Below, in pieces: positions 25,270-32,840 of a stretch of DNA of 51,693 bases (positions are counted from its first letter, which is position 1; every line of letters starts with the position of its first letter). The translations under genes were made by a program, and so were the position numbers. Below the pieces are notes generated by a model. The model was not told the origin of the DNA. It did not search any database and saw only the letters and a program-made list of their open reading frames with translations. The stretch is from Pseudoduganella flava (lineage in GTDB: Bacteria; Pseudomonadota; Gammaproteobacteria; Burkholderiales; Burkholderiaceae_D), in contig NZ_VLKW01000019.1 of assembly GCF_007830495.1 (NCBI RefSeq), positions 1-51,693 on the forward strand, given 5' to 3'.

Positions 25270-26331
25270 ATGCCCGCTACCCTGCGCCCGGCGCTGCTCA
25301 AGCCCGTGATTGTCCTGCTGGCCGCGGCGATCTTCGCGATCGACGCGTTCACGCCGCTCGACAGCGCGATCGCCGTCATGTACGTCGTCGTCGTGCTGGC
25401 CACCGTGCTGGCGTGGCCGCGCCATGTGCTGGCCGTGACGGGCATCTGCCTGGTGCTGACGGTGGCGGCGCACCTGTGCAGCACGTGGTTCGGCATCGTC
25501 AATTCGTCGCTGGCCCGCTGCGCCGTCAGCCTGGCGGCGATCGGCATCAGCGGCTACCTGGCCCACGCCGGCGCGCGCGCGACGGCCCGGCTGCTGGAGC
25601 GCGAGGAGTCGCTGCGCCACTCGCGCGCCCAACTGGCCCACGCGACACGCGTGACGACGCTGGGCGAGCTGGCGGCATCGATCGCGCACGAGGTGAACCA
25701 GCCGCTGGCCGCGATCTCGGCCAACGGCGAGGCGGCGCTGCGCTGGCTGCGCCGCGACCCGCCCGATCCGGACGAAGTGCGCCATGCACTGGAGCGCATG
25801 CTGGCCGACACGGAACGGGCCAGTGAAGTGATCAGCCGCATCCGCGCGCTGGCGCGCCGCGGCGAGCCGCAGGTGGCGCCGGTGGACCTGGGCGGCGTGG
25901 CGCGCGACTGCGCAGCGCTGCTGCAGCGCGAGCTGGCCAGCCACGGCACCGCGCTGGCGCTGGACATCGCCGCCGGACTGCCGCCCGTGCGCGGCGACCG
26001 CGTGCAGTTGCAGCAGGTGCTGATCAACCTCCTGATGAACGGCATGCAGGCGATGGCGCCGCACGGCGGCCAGCTGCGGCTGACGGTGGCGCCGGCCGGC
26101 GCCGGCGTGCGCATCGCGGTGACGGACCAGGGCCCCGGCATTCCCACCCATGAGGTGGGCCGGCTGTTCGAGCCGTTCTACAGCACCAAGGAGGACGGCA
26201 TGGGCATGGGCCTGCCGATCTGCCGCTCGATCGTCGAGTCCCACGGCGGGCGCATCGCCGCGCTGCCCGGCGGCTCGGGCGCCACGCTGGAAATCACGCT
26301 GCCGGCGGGCGGTACGGGAAGCCCGGCATGA
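25270..26331 (+). CDS. Membrane sensor histidine kinase (FixL/DctB-type core)
   Basis: Kinase of 353 residues. The N-terminus holds four closely spaced membrane helices (PVIVLLAAAIFAIDAF, AIAVMYVVVVLATVLAW, VLAVTGICLVLTVAAHL, CAVSLAAIGISGYLA) with almost no periplasmic loop, so the signal is probably sensed in the membrane. The dimerisation domain has LGELAASIAHEVNQPLAAI with phospho-acceptor His-140, and the ATPase domain has VLINLLMNGMQAM, TDQGPGI and GMGMGLPICRSI. The start at 25270 begins right before the first helix; an upstream GTG/ATG would add about 39 Arg-rich residues. Its stop overlaps the regulator start (ATGA), making a tight pair. Confidence 0.9.
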   Translation: MPATLRPALLKPVIVLLAAAIFAIDAFTPLDSAIAVMYVVVVLATVLAWPRHVLAVTGICLVLTVAAHLCSTWFGIVNSSLARCAVSLAAIGISGYLAHAGARATARLLEREESLRHSRAQLAHATRVTTLGELAASIAHEVNQPLAAISANGEAALRWLRRDPPDPDEVRHALERMLADTERASEVISRIRALARRGEPQVAPVDLGGVARDCAALLQRELASHGTALALDIAAGLPPVRGDRVQLQQVLINLLMNGMQAMAPHGGQLRLTVAPAGAGVRIAVTDQGPGIPTHEVGRLFEPFYSTKEDGMGMGLPICRSIVESHGGRIAALPGGSGATLEITLPAGGTGSPA

Positions 26332-26936
26332 AACCGCTGGTCTACCTGGTCGACGACGACGCCCCGCTGCGCGACGGTCTCGCCAGCCTGCTGCGTTCCG
26401 CCGACCTGGACGTGCTGGCCTTCGGCGCGGTGGCCGACTTCCTCGCCCATCCCCGCGAGGACCGCAACAGCTGCCTGCTGCTGGACGTGCGCTTGGGTGG
26501 CCACAGCGGCATGGACCTGCATGCGGACCTGAAGGAACAAGGCTGCACGCTGCCCGTCGTGTTCATGACGGGCTTCGGCGACATCCCGATGTCGGTGCGG
26601 GCGATGAAGGCCGGCGCCGTCGACTTCCTGGCCAAACCGGTGCGGGTCGAAGAGCTGCTGGACGCCGTCACGCAAGCCCTCGCGCGCGACGCCGAATGCC
26701 GCGCCGACGCGGCCGCGCACGCCGGCCTGCAGCAGCGCTATGCAACGCTGACACCGCGCGAGCGCGAGATCATGGCACTGGCCGCGCGCGGCCTGATGAA
26801 CAAGCAGATCGCCGCGGAAGTGGGCACCAGCGAAATCACCGTCAAGATCCACCGCGGCCAGGCGATGAAGAAGATGCAGGCGAAGACGTTCGCGGACCTG
26901 GTGCGGATGGCGCAGGAGCTGGGGCTGAACAGCTGA
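26328..26936 (+). CDS. FixJ-type response regulator
   Basis: Regulator of 202 residues overlapping the kinase gene by four bases. The receiver has YLVDDDAPLRDGL, phospho-acceptor Asp-53 in LLLDVRLGG, VFMTGFGDIPMSVRAMKAGAVDFLAKP with the switch Thr and Lys. The output domain is LuxR/FixJ-type: LTPREREIMALAARGLMNKQIAAEVGTSEITVKIHRGQAMKKM, a helix-turn-helix that binds DNA as a phosphorylated dimer. Seventeen bases after its stop begins the first copy of a palindromic promoter box that recurs 443 bases on, so this protein is the most obvious candidate to bind it. Confidence 0.92.
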   Translation: MKPLVYLVDDDAPLRDGLASLLRSADLDVLAFGAVADFLAHPREDRNSCLLLDVRLGGHSGMDLHADLKEQGCTLPVVFMTGFGDIPMSVRAMKAGAVDFLAKPVRVEELLDAVTQALARDAECRADAAAHAGLQQRYATLTPREREIMALAARGLMNKQIAAEVGTSEITVKIHRGQAMKKMQAKTFADLVRMAQELGLNS

Positions 26937-26952
26937 GCCCAGCGGGGCCCTT

Positions 26953-26998
26953 ATACCCAGGTATGATGGCGCGCCCCGCCGCCGCCGGCTAAGCTGTG
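26953..26998 (+). promoter_or_regulatory. Activator-type promoter, copy 1 (ATACCCAGGTATGAT ... TAAGCTGTG)
   Basis: ATACCCAGGTATGAT (26953-26967) contains the inverted repeat ATAC/GTAT. Exactly 22 bases further is TAAGCTGTG (26990-26998), whose TAAGCT resembles a -10 element. No good -35 is present. If transcription starts about 7 bases after the -10, the box is centred near -43, the usual place for a class II activator. It lies in front of the receiver-only gene. The same arrangement recurs at 27396-27441. Confidence 0.65.
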
Positions 26999-27022
26999 GC
27001 GGTTGCATCAACGGGAGCCGCG

Positions 27023-27409
27023 GTGTCCTTTACAGATCAGGAAGTTTGCATCGTCGACGACGATGCGTCGGTGCGCACGGCGGTCGGCAGCCTGGTGCGC
27101 TCGCTGGGCTATGGCGCCCGGCTGTTCGCGTCCGCCGAGGAGTTCCTGGACGGGCGCTGCGCGGCCGATCTCGTGATCTGCGACGTGCAGATGCCCGGCA
27201 TCGGCGGGCTCGAACTGCTCGAGCTGCTGCGCGCCCGGCACGACCCCGTACCATTCATCGTCATCACCGCGTTCCTGCAGGACGTCGTCGCGCGCCGCGC
27301 CACCGCGGCCGGCGCTTCCTGCGTGCTGGGCAAGCCGTTCCAGGCCAACGTGCTGATCCGCTGCATCGAACGGGCGCTCGCCGCACCGCCGGATCATACC
27401 CACGTATGA
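27023..27409 (+). CDS. Receiver-only response regulator
   Basis: Stand-alone receiver domain of 128 residues with no output domain. It has CIVDDDASVRTAVGSLVRSLG, phospho-acceptor Asp-54 in VICDVQMPGIGG, the switch Thr in FIVITAF, and Lys in VLGKPFQANVL. The GTG at 27023 is chosen because GGGAG lies five bases upstream and family sequence starts six residues later; an upstream GTG (26996) overlaps the promoter. Such proteins shuttle phosphate in relays or titrate kinases. Its stop codon is embedded in the second copy of the promoter box, so transcription of the next unit starts inside the end of this gene. Confidence 0.87.
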   Translation: MSFTDQEVCIVDDDASVRTAVGSLVRSLGYGARLFASAEEFLDGRCAADLVICDVQMPGIGGLELLELLRARHDPVPFIVITAFLQDVVARRATAAGASCVLGKPFQANVLIRCIERALAAPPDHTHV

Positions 27410-27441
27410 TTTCGCCCCGGCCAAAGGGGCTCTAAGCTGTG
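27396..27441 (+). promoter_or_regulatory. Activator-type promoter, copy 2 (ATACCCACGTATGAT ... TAAGCTGTG)
   Basis: ATACCCACGTATGAT (27396-27410) and TAAGCTGTG (27433-27441) repeat the upstream copy with one change in the box and the identical 22-base gap. The box overlaps the stop codon of the receiver-only gene. It would drive the kinase/regulator pair and probably the oxidoreductase genes behind them. There is no recognisable -35 element. Confidence 0.68.
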
Positions 27442-27512
27442 ATCACGATGAACGGCGGCGCAAGAGAGTGACGCTGCCGGCATCGCCGATCAACCCAACC
27501 GCCGGAACCACC

Positions 27513-28211
27513 ATGAGAACCGCCATGAGAATCGACACGAGACGGCCGCAGCTCCCGCATCCAGAGATCCCGACCAGCATCGGCACGGTGGCGGATGCGC
27601 TGCGCTCCGAACGCCTGCGCTGCGCCCGCGACGTGCACGACATCGTGCTGCAAGACCTGACCGCCGTGCTGCTGCAATTGCGTGCCGCCAGCGGCTGCGC
27701 CGATCCTGCCCGCCTCGCGGCCTGCCTCGACATCGCCCGCCAGGCCGCCGAACAAGGCATCGCCAGCGCCCGCGACTTCGTGCAGCGGCTGCGCACCGGC
27801 GGCGCGGAAGCGTCTGCCACGGCCGACCTGGTGCCGGCGATCCGCGCCGCGCTGGCCGCGATGCCGCTGGCCCGCGGTGTCACGCTCAAGCTCGACATGG
27901 CCGCCGCGGCGGTGCTCGACACCGTCGCCTGCGAACACGCCGCGATGATCGTGCGCGAGGCCGTCGGCAACGCCGCCAAGCATGCCAGCGCGGGCACCGT
28001 CGTATGCCGGCTGCGCGTGCGCGCCGGCCGCGTGCGGGTGCAGGTGCGCGACGACGGCCCCGGTTTCGATACGCATGCGGCACGCCCCGGCTTCGGCATC
28101 GGCGGCATGCACGAGCGCGCGGCGCTGATCGGCGCCGCGCTGCACGTCGACAGTGCGCCCGGCCGCGGCACCACCATTTCCCTTTCCCTTCCACTCGCCA
28201 CAGGAGAATGA
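27513..28211 (+). CDS. Minimal NarX/DegS-type histidine kinase without a sensor domain
   Basis: Soluble kinase of about 232 residues made up only of the HisKA_3 dimerisation domain and the ATPase domain. The phospho-acceptor is His-42 in RCARDVHDIVLQDLTAVL. The ATPase part shows VREAVGNAAKHASAGTV, VRDDGPGFD, and GFGIGGMHERAALIGA. There is no membrane helix, PAS or GAF domain, so it must take its signal from a partner; the receiver-only protein upstream and the membrane kinase before that are candidates. The start is uncertain: a GTG at 27468 would add 15 residues. It is followed after one base by the regulator gene. Confidence 0.88.
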   Translation: MRTAMRIDTRRPQLPHPEIPTSIGTVADALRSERLRCARDVHDIVLQDLTAVLLQLRAASGCADPARLAACLDIARQAAEQGIASARDFVQRLRTGGAEASATADLVPAIRAALAAMPLARGVTLKLDMAAAAVLDTVACEHAAMIVREAVGNAAKHASAGTVVCRLRVRAGRVRVQVRDDGPGFDTHAARPGFGIGGMHERAALIGAALHVDSAPGRGTTISLSLPLATGE

Positions 28212-28212
28212 C

Positions 28213-28833
28213 ATGACCACCGTGATGCTCGTCGACGACCACCCCCTCGTACGCCTCGGCATGGCCGGCGTCGTGTCGCGCCAGGCCGGCTATACGATCG
28301 CCGCCGAAGCTGCCGACGGCGCCGCCGCGATCGACCTGTACCGCCGCGTGCGACCCGATGTCGTGCTGATGGACCTGATGATGCCCGGCGTCGGGGGCCT
28401 GGAAGCGCTGCAGGCCATCCGCGCGGCCGACCCGGAAGCGCGCGTCGTCATCGTCTCCAGCGCGGACGGCGAGGAGCACGTGTACCGCTGCCTGCAGGCG
28501 GGCGCCCGTGCCTACCTACTGAAGGACGCGCCGGAAGCGCAGGTGGCCGATTGCCTGCACGCGGTGGCCGCCGGCCGCCGTTACGTGCCGCCGGAAGTGG
28601 CGGCGCGCCTCGCGTCCCGCCTCGACAACGATGCGCTGACGGGCCGCGAGCTGGACGTGCTGCGCTTCCTTGCGCAAGGCCTGTCGAACAAGCTGATTGC
28701 CCGTGCGGCCGGCATCGCGCCGGGCACCGTCAAATACCACGTGAAGAACATCATGGCCAAGCTGGATGCGTCGTGCCGCACCGAGGTGCTGCGCGAGGCG
28801 GTACGCCGCGGCATCGTCAGCCTCGCGCACTGA
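28213..28833 (+). CDS. NarL/LuxR-type response regulator
   Basis: Regulator of 206 residues with AGGAGA at 28202-28207 before its ATG and only one base between it and the kinase stop. The receiver shows MLVDDHPLVRLGMAGVV, phospho-acceptor Asp-54 in VVLMDLMMPGVGG, VIVSSADGEEHVYRCLQAGARAYLLKD. The NarL-type output domain is LTGRELDVLRFLAQGLSNKLIARAAGIAPGTVKYHVKNIMAKL. Its cognate kinase is the gene just upstream. The cytochrome gene starts 48 bases downstream on the same strand, so it most likely controls the oxidoreductase set. Regulators of this type govern PQQ-alcohol oxidation in pseudomonads, a parallel but not proof. Confidence 0.92.
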   Translation: MTTVMLVDDHPLVRLGMAGVVSRQAGYTIAAEAADGAAAIDLYRRVRPDVVLMDLMMPGVGGLEALQAIRAADPEARVVIVSSADGEEHVYRCLQAGARAYLLKDAPEAQVADCLHAVAAGRRYVPPEVAARLASRLDNDALTGRELDVLRFLAQGLSNKLIARAAGIAPGTVKYHVKNIMAKLDASCRTEVLREAVRRGIVSLAH

Positions 28834-28881
28834 GCGCCCGCCACTGCCGACCGGGCGGCCCCGCGCCGCCGGAGACTACCG

Positions 28882-30132
28882 ATGAAAAAAACTTTGCTTG
28901 CCATCGCGGCGCTGGCGCCGCTCGCCCTCGCGCTGCTGTACGGCTGGGTGCACGAGCCGGCGCTGCCCGCGCTGCCCGCGCCACCGAAGCCGGATTCCGC
29001 GCTGGTTGCCGCCGGCGCCCGCGTCGTCGCGCTGGGCGACTGCATGGTATGCCACACGGCGCCGCACGGCATGCCGTATGCGGGTGGCCTGCCGCTGCGC
29101 ACGCCGTTCGGCACGATCTACAGCACCAACATCACGCCCGATCCGGAGACCGGCATCGGACGCTGGTCGCAAGAAGCGTTCCGGCGTGCGCTGCGCCGCG
29201 GCGTGGCCCGCGATGGCCACCTGCTGTACCCCGCCTTCCCGTACACCCACTATACGCGGATGACGGATGCCGACATCGACGCGGCCTGGCATTACCTGAT
29301 GTCGCGCACGCCGGTGCATGCCGAGCCGCGCGCCAACGACCTGCTGTTCCCGCTGACGTGGCGCCCGCTGCTGGCGTTCTGGAACGCGCTGTACCTGAAG
29401 ACCGGCGATGGCGCCCCGCCCGCCGCGACGGGCGCCGTGGCCCGCGGCCGCTACCTGGCCGATACGCTCGGCCATTGCGGCTCATGCCACAGCGGCCTGA
29501 CGCTGGCCGGCGGCGAACGCCAGCCGCCGTTCGGCGGCGGCATGATCGACGGCTGGACGGCGCCGGCGCTGACCCGCCTGACGCAAGGCCCGGCGCCGTG
29601 GACGGAAAGCGAACTGGCCGACTACCTGCGCACCGGCCTGTCGCGCGGCCACGGCGCCGCCAAGGGGCCGATGCGCCCGGTGACGGAACGGCTGGCCGAC
29701 GTGCCGGGCGAGGACGTGGCGGCGTTGGCCGCATGGCTGATGTCGATCCAGCAGCCGGCTGCTACGGCCACACACACCGCCGTCGCCGCCCGCCCCGCCG
29801 CCACGGGCCAGGCGCTGTTCGAAGGCGCCTGCGCCGGCTGCCATGCCACCGCCGCGCCGATGATGCGGCTGGCGGCCCGGCCGGCGCTGGCGCGCAGCAG
29901 CGCCGTGCTGGGCGAGCATCCGGCCACGTTCATCCAGACCGTCCTGCAGGGCATCGCCTGGCCGGCCGACCAGCACGGCCAGGCCGGCCCCTACATGCCG
30001 GCCTTCGCGGCGACGCTGACGGATGCCCAGATCGCCACCATTGCCGCCGACGTGCGGGCCGCCGCCGGCGTGCCGGCCTGGCCCGACACGGAACGAGAAA
30101 GCGCACGCTTGCGCAAGGAGCTGCCACGATGA
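28882..30132 (+). CDS. Triheme cytochrome c, electron-acceptor subunit of a periplasmic dehydrogenase
   Basis: Exported cytochrome of 416 residues with a signal or anchor (MKKTLLAIAALAPLALALLYGW) and three covalent haem sites: CMVCH (54-58), CGSCH (199-203) and CAGCH (317-321), each with a distal Met in the usual place (for example YSTNITPDPETGIGRWS context for the first). The layout matches the cytochrome subunit (AdhB type) of membrane-bound alcohol dehydrogenases and of isoquinoline/nicotinate-type molybdenum hydroxylases, which pass electrons to ubiquinone. GGAGAC precedes the ATG. Its stop overlaps the start of the 2Fe-2S subunit (ATGA), so the three subunits are translationally coupled. 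Confidence 0.92.
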   Translation: MKKTLLAIAALAPLALALLYGWVHEPALPALPAPPKPDSALVAAGARVVALGDCMVCHTAPHGMPYAGGLPLRTPFGTIYSTNITPDPETGIGRWSQEAFRRALRRGVARDGHLLYPAFPYTHYTRMTDADIDAAWHYLMSRTPVHAEPRANDLLFPLTWRPLLAFWNALYLKTGDGAPPAATGAVARGRYLADTLGHCGSCHSGLTLAGGERQPPFGGGMIDGWTAPALTRLTQGPAPWTESELADYLRTGLSRGHGAAKGPMRPVTERLADVPGEDVAALAAWLMSIQQPAATATHTAVAARPAATGQALFEGACAGCHATAAPMMRLAARPALARSSAVLGEHPATFIQTVLQGIAWPADQHGQAGPYMPAFAATLTDAQIATIAADVRAAAGVPAWPDTERESARLRKELPR

Positions 30133-30593
30133 CCACCACGATCACCCTGAACGGCCGCGCTGTCGCGCTGCGCGCCGATCCCGCCACGCCGCTGTTGTAC
30201 GTACTGCGCAACGAACTGGAACTGAACGGCGCCAAGTTCGGCTGCGGCATGGGCCAGTGCGGCGCCTGCACCGTGCTGCTGGACGGCGAACCCGTGTTTT
30301 CCTGCATCACACCGCTGGTCGCCGCGGCGGGACGCGCGGTGCGCACCGTCGAAGGCCTGGGCAGCGCCGAGCGCCCCGGGCCGTTGCAGGCGTCGTTCAT
30401 CCGCCACCAGGCCGCCCAGTGCGGCTACTGCATCGCCGGCATGATGATGCGGGCGCAGGCCCTGCTCGACCGCGTGCCCGATCCCACCGAACAGCAGGTG
30501 CGGGCGCAGCTGGAACCGAACCTGTGCCGCTGCGGCACACACCACCGCATCATTGCCGCCGTGCTGGATGCCGCACAAGGAGCGCGCCGATGA
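30129..30593 (+). CDS. 2Fe-2S subunit of a molybdenum hydroxylase
   Basis: Small subunit of 154 residues carrying two 2Fe-2S clusters. The plant-ferredoxin-type cluster uses Cys-39, 44, 47 and 59 (FGCGMGQCGACTVLLDG ... FSC). The second uses Cys-98, 101, 133 and 135 (QCGYC and LCRCGTHHR). This is the IorA/NicA/CoxS fold that carries electrons from molybdopterin to the acceptor. There is no FAD subunit in the cluster, so the electrons should go to the triheme cytochrome. AAGGAG precedes the start, which overlaps the previous stop; the next gene overlaps its own stop in the same way. Confidence 0.94.
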   Translation: MTTTITLNGRAVALRADPATPLLYVLRNELELNGAKFGCGMGQCGACTVLLDGEPVFSCITPLVAAAGRAVRTVEGLGSAERPGPLQASFIRHQAAQCGYCIAGMMMRAQALLDRVPDPTEQQVRAQLEPNLCRCGTHHRIIAAVLDAAQGARR

Positions 30594-32830
30594 GCGCCGG
30601 GCAGTCGAGCCCCGACCTGCCGGCCCGCCGCGCCTTCCTCCGCCGCGGCTCCCTGATCGTCGGCTTCACGTTGTTGCCGGCCGCCGCATGGGCGGAATTC
30701 AACGGCATGGGCATGCCGCCGGTCGCCAATCCGCGCCTGCCCGGCAACCTGAAAAGCACGCCGTGGCTGGACGCGTGGATCCGCGTCGCGCCCGACGGCA
30801 CCGTGACCGTCTGCAGCGGCAAGGCCGAGCTGGGAACGGGCCTGCGCACGGCGCTCGTGCAGATCGCCGCCGAACAGCTCGAGCTGGCGCCGAACGCCGT
30901 GCGCTTCATCGGCGGCGACACGACGCTGACGCCGAACGAAGGCTTCACGGCGGGCAGCCACAGCGTGGCCGACAGCGGCACCGCGCTGCTGCATGCATCC
31001 GCCCAGGTCGCGGCCTTGCTGCGCGCCGGCGCGGCGGCGCAATGGCACGTGCCCGCCGCCGCGGTCACGCTGCGCGGCGGCGCCGCGCTCGCGCCGGACG
31101 GCCGCCGCATGCATTATGGCGCGGCGATCGCCGGCATCGACCTGCACCGCCATGCGGCCGAAACGTCGCCGCTGCGGGCGCCCGCCCAGTATCGCCTGAT
31201 CGGCAAGAGCGTGCCGCGCCTCGACATCCCCGCCAAGGTCACGGGCGGCGCGGCCTACGTACAGGACATGCGTCTGCCCGGCATGCTGCACGCCCGCGTC
31301 GTGCGGCCACCGCGTCCCGGTGCAAGACTGGTCGCGGCGGACCTTGCGGCGATCCGCCGCCTGCCCGGTGTGCGGCACGTGGTGCGCGACGGCAGCTACC
31401 TGGCCGTGCTGGCGGACGACGAATGGCGCGCCGTGCAGGCGATGCGCGCACTCGAAGGACTCGCGCGCTGGGAAGGCGGGACACCATTGCCGGCGCCTGG
31501 CGACGTGCACGCGCTGCTGCAGCACCTGCCGGCGCAGGACATCACGATCCTGCGCAAGGGCGCGCCGCTGCCGGCCGAACTGCCACCGGGCCGCAGCGTA
31601 TCCGCCCGCTTCACGAAGCAGTACGTGATGCATGCCTCGATCGGGCCGTCGTGCGCCGTCGCGCACCTCGATGGCGGCCAGCTGACCGTGTGGACGCATA
31701 CGCAGGGTGTCTATCCGCTGCGCCATGCGCTGGCGGAGCTGACCGGCATGGCGCTGGAGAACGTGCGCTGCATCCATACGGAAGGCGCCGGCTGCTATGG
31801 CCAGAACGGTGCCGACGACGTGGCCGCCGATGCGGCGCTGCTGGCCTGCGCCATGCCCGGCCACCCGGTACGCGTGCAGCTGATGCGCGAGCAGGAAAAC
31901 CTGTGGGAGCCGTTCGCGCCGGCCATGGTCACGCAGGTCAAGGCCGCGCTGGACGATGCGGGCCGGATCAGCCACTGGGATTACGAGCTGTGGAGCGGTT
32001 CGCACAACGAACGGCCCGGCAACGCGGGCAAGCTGGTGCCGGCATGGCTGCTGGCCCGGCCGATCGCACCGACGCCCTCCGAGCCGATGCCGCAGCCGGA
32101 GGGCGGCGGCGACCGCAATGCGCTGCCGCTGTATGCGCTGCCGAATGCGCGCGTCGTCAACCACTTCCTTCCGGTGACGCCGCTGCGCACATCGGCGATG
32201 CGTTCGCTGGGCGCGCACATCAACATCGTGACGATCGAAACCACGATGGACCGCCTGGCCGCGCTGGCGCAGGTCGATCCCGTGCAGTTCCGGCTGCGGC
32301 ACCTGGCGCACGAGCCGCGCGCCATGGACGTCGTGCGCGCGGCCGCGCAGCTGTTCCACTGGCCGCGCCCACGTTCCAGGCCATGGCACGGCACGGGCTT
32401 CGGTTTCGGGCAGTACAAGAACCTGATGGCATATGTGGCCATCGCGGTCGAACTGGCGTTCAACCCGGACACCGGCGTGGTGCGCATCCTGCGCGTGGCG
32501 GCCGCCGCCGACTGCGGCCAGGTCGTCAATCCGGATGGCGTGCGCAACCAGCTCGAAGGCGGCATCATCCAGTCGGCCAGCTGGACCTTGCTGGAACAGC
32601 TGCGCTACGGGCCGGACGGCATCGCCAGCATCGACTGGAGCAGCTACCCGATCCTGCGCTTCTCCGGCGTGCCGCAGCATATCGAGATCAGGCTGCTCGA
32701 CCGGCCGGGGATGCCGTTCCTCGGTGTGGCCGAAGCGGCGCAAGGGCCGATGGCTGCGGCGCTGGCCAATGCGCTGGCCCAGGCCACCGGTTTGCGGCGC
32801 GACGCGCTGCCGCTGCTGGCCACACAATGA
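30590..32830 (+). CDS. Molybdopterin-binding subunit of a periplasmic aldehyde/N-heterocycle hydroxylase (IorB-like)
   Basis: Catalytic subunit of 746 residues of the xanthine-oxidase superfamily. It starts with a twin-arginine signal (ARRAFLRRGSLIVGF ... AAAWAE), so the folded holoenzyme is exported. Features include GTVTVCSGKAELGTGLRTALVQIAAEQL, a Mo-cofactor block FTAGSHSVADSG, the hammerhead-type region RLDIPAKVTGGAAYVQDM, and the conserved catalytic Glu-715 in FLGVAEAAQG near the C-terminus. The IorAB type (no FAD subunit, Tat signal on the large subunit, cytochrome partner) oxidises N-heteroaromatics such as isoquinoline or nicotinate, or aldehydes. The FAD monooxygenase behind it favours a heteroaromatic substrate. 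Substrate is inferred. Confidence 0.9.
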   Translation: MSAGQSSPDLPARRAFLRRGSLIVGFTLLPAAAWAEFNGMGMPPVANPRLPGNLKSTPWLDAWIRVAPDGTVTVCSGKAELGTGLRTALVQIAAEQLELAPNAVRFIGGDTTLTPNEGFTAGSHSVADSGTALLHASAQVAALLRAGAAAQWHVPAAAVTLRGGAALAPDGRRMHYGAAIAGIDLHRHAAETSPLRAPAQYRLIGKSVPRLDIPAKVTGGAAYVQDMRLPGMLHARVVRPPRPGARLVAADLAAIRRLPGVRHVVRDGSYLAVLADDEWRAVQAMRALEGLARWEGGTPLPAPGDVHALLQHLPAQDITILRKGAPLPAELPPGRSVSARFTKQYVMHASIGPSCAVAHLDGGQLTVWTHTQGVYPLRHALAELTGMALENVRCIHTEGAGCYGQNGADDVAADAALLACAMPGHPVRVQLMREQENLWEPFAPAMVTQVKAALDDAGRISHWDYELWSGSHNERPGNAGKLVPAWLLARPIAPTPSEPMPQPEGGGDRNALPLYALPNARVVNHFLPVTPLRTSAMRSLGAHINIVTIETTMDRLAALAQVDPVQFRLRHLAHEPRAMDVVRAAAQLFHWPRPRSRPWHGTGFGFGQYKNLMAYVAIAVELAFNPDTGVVRILRVAAAADCGQVVNPDGVRNQLEGGIIQSASWTLLEQLRYGPDGIASIDWSSYPILRFSGVPQHIEIRLLDRPGMPFLGVAEAAQGPMAAALANALAQATGLRRDALPLLATQ

Positions 32831-32840
32831 AAGGTACGTG

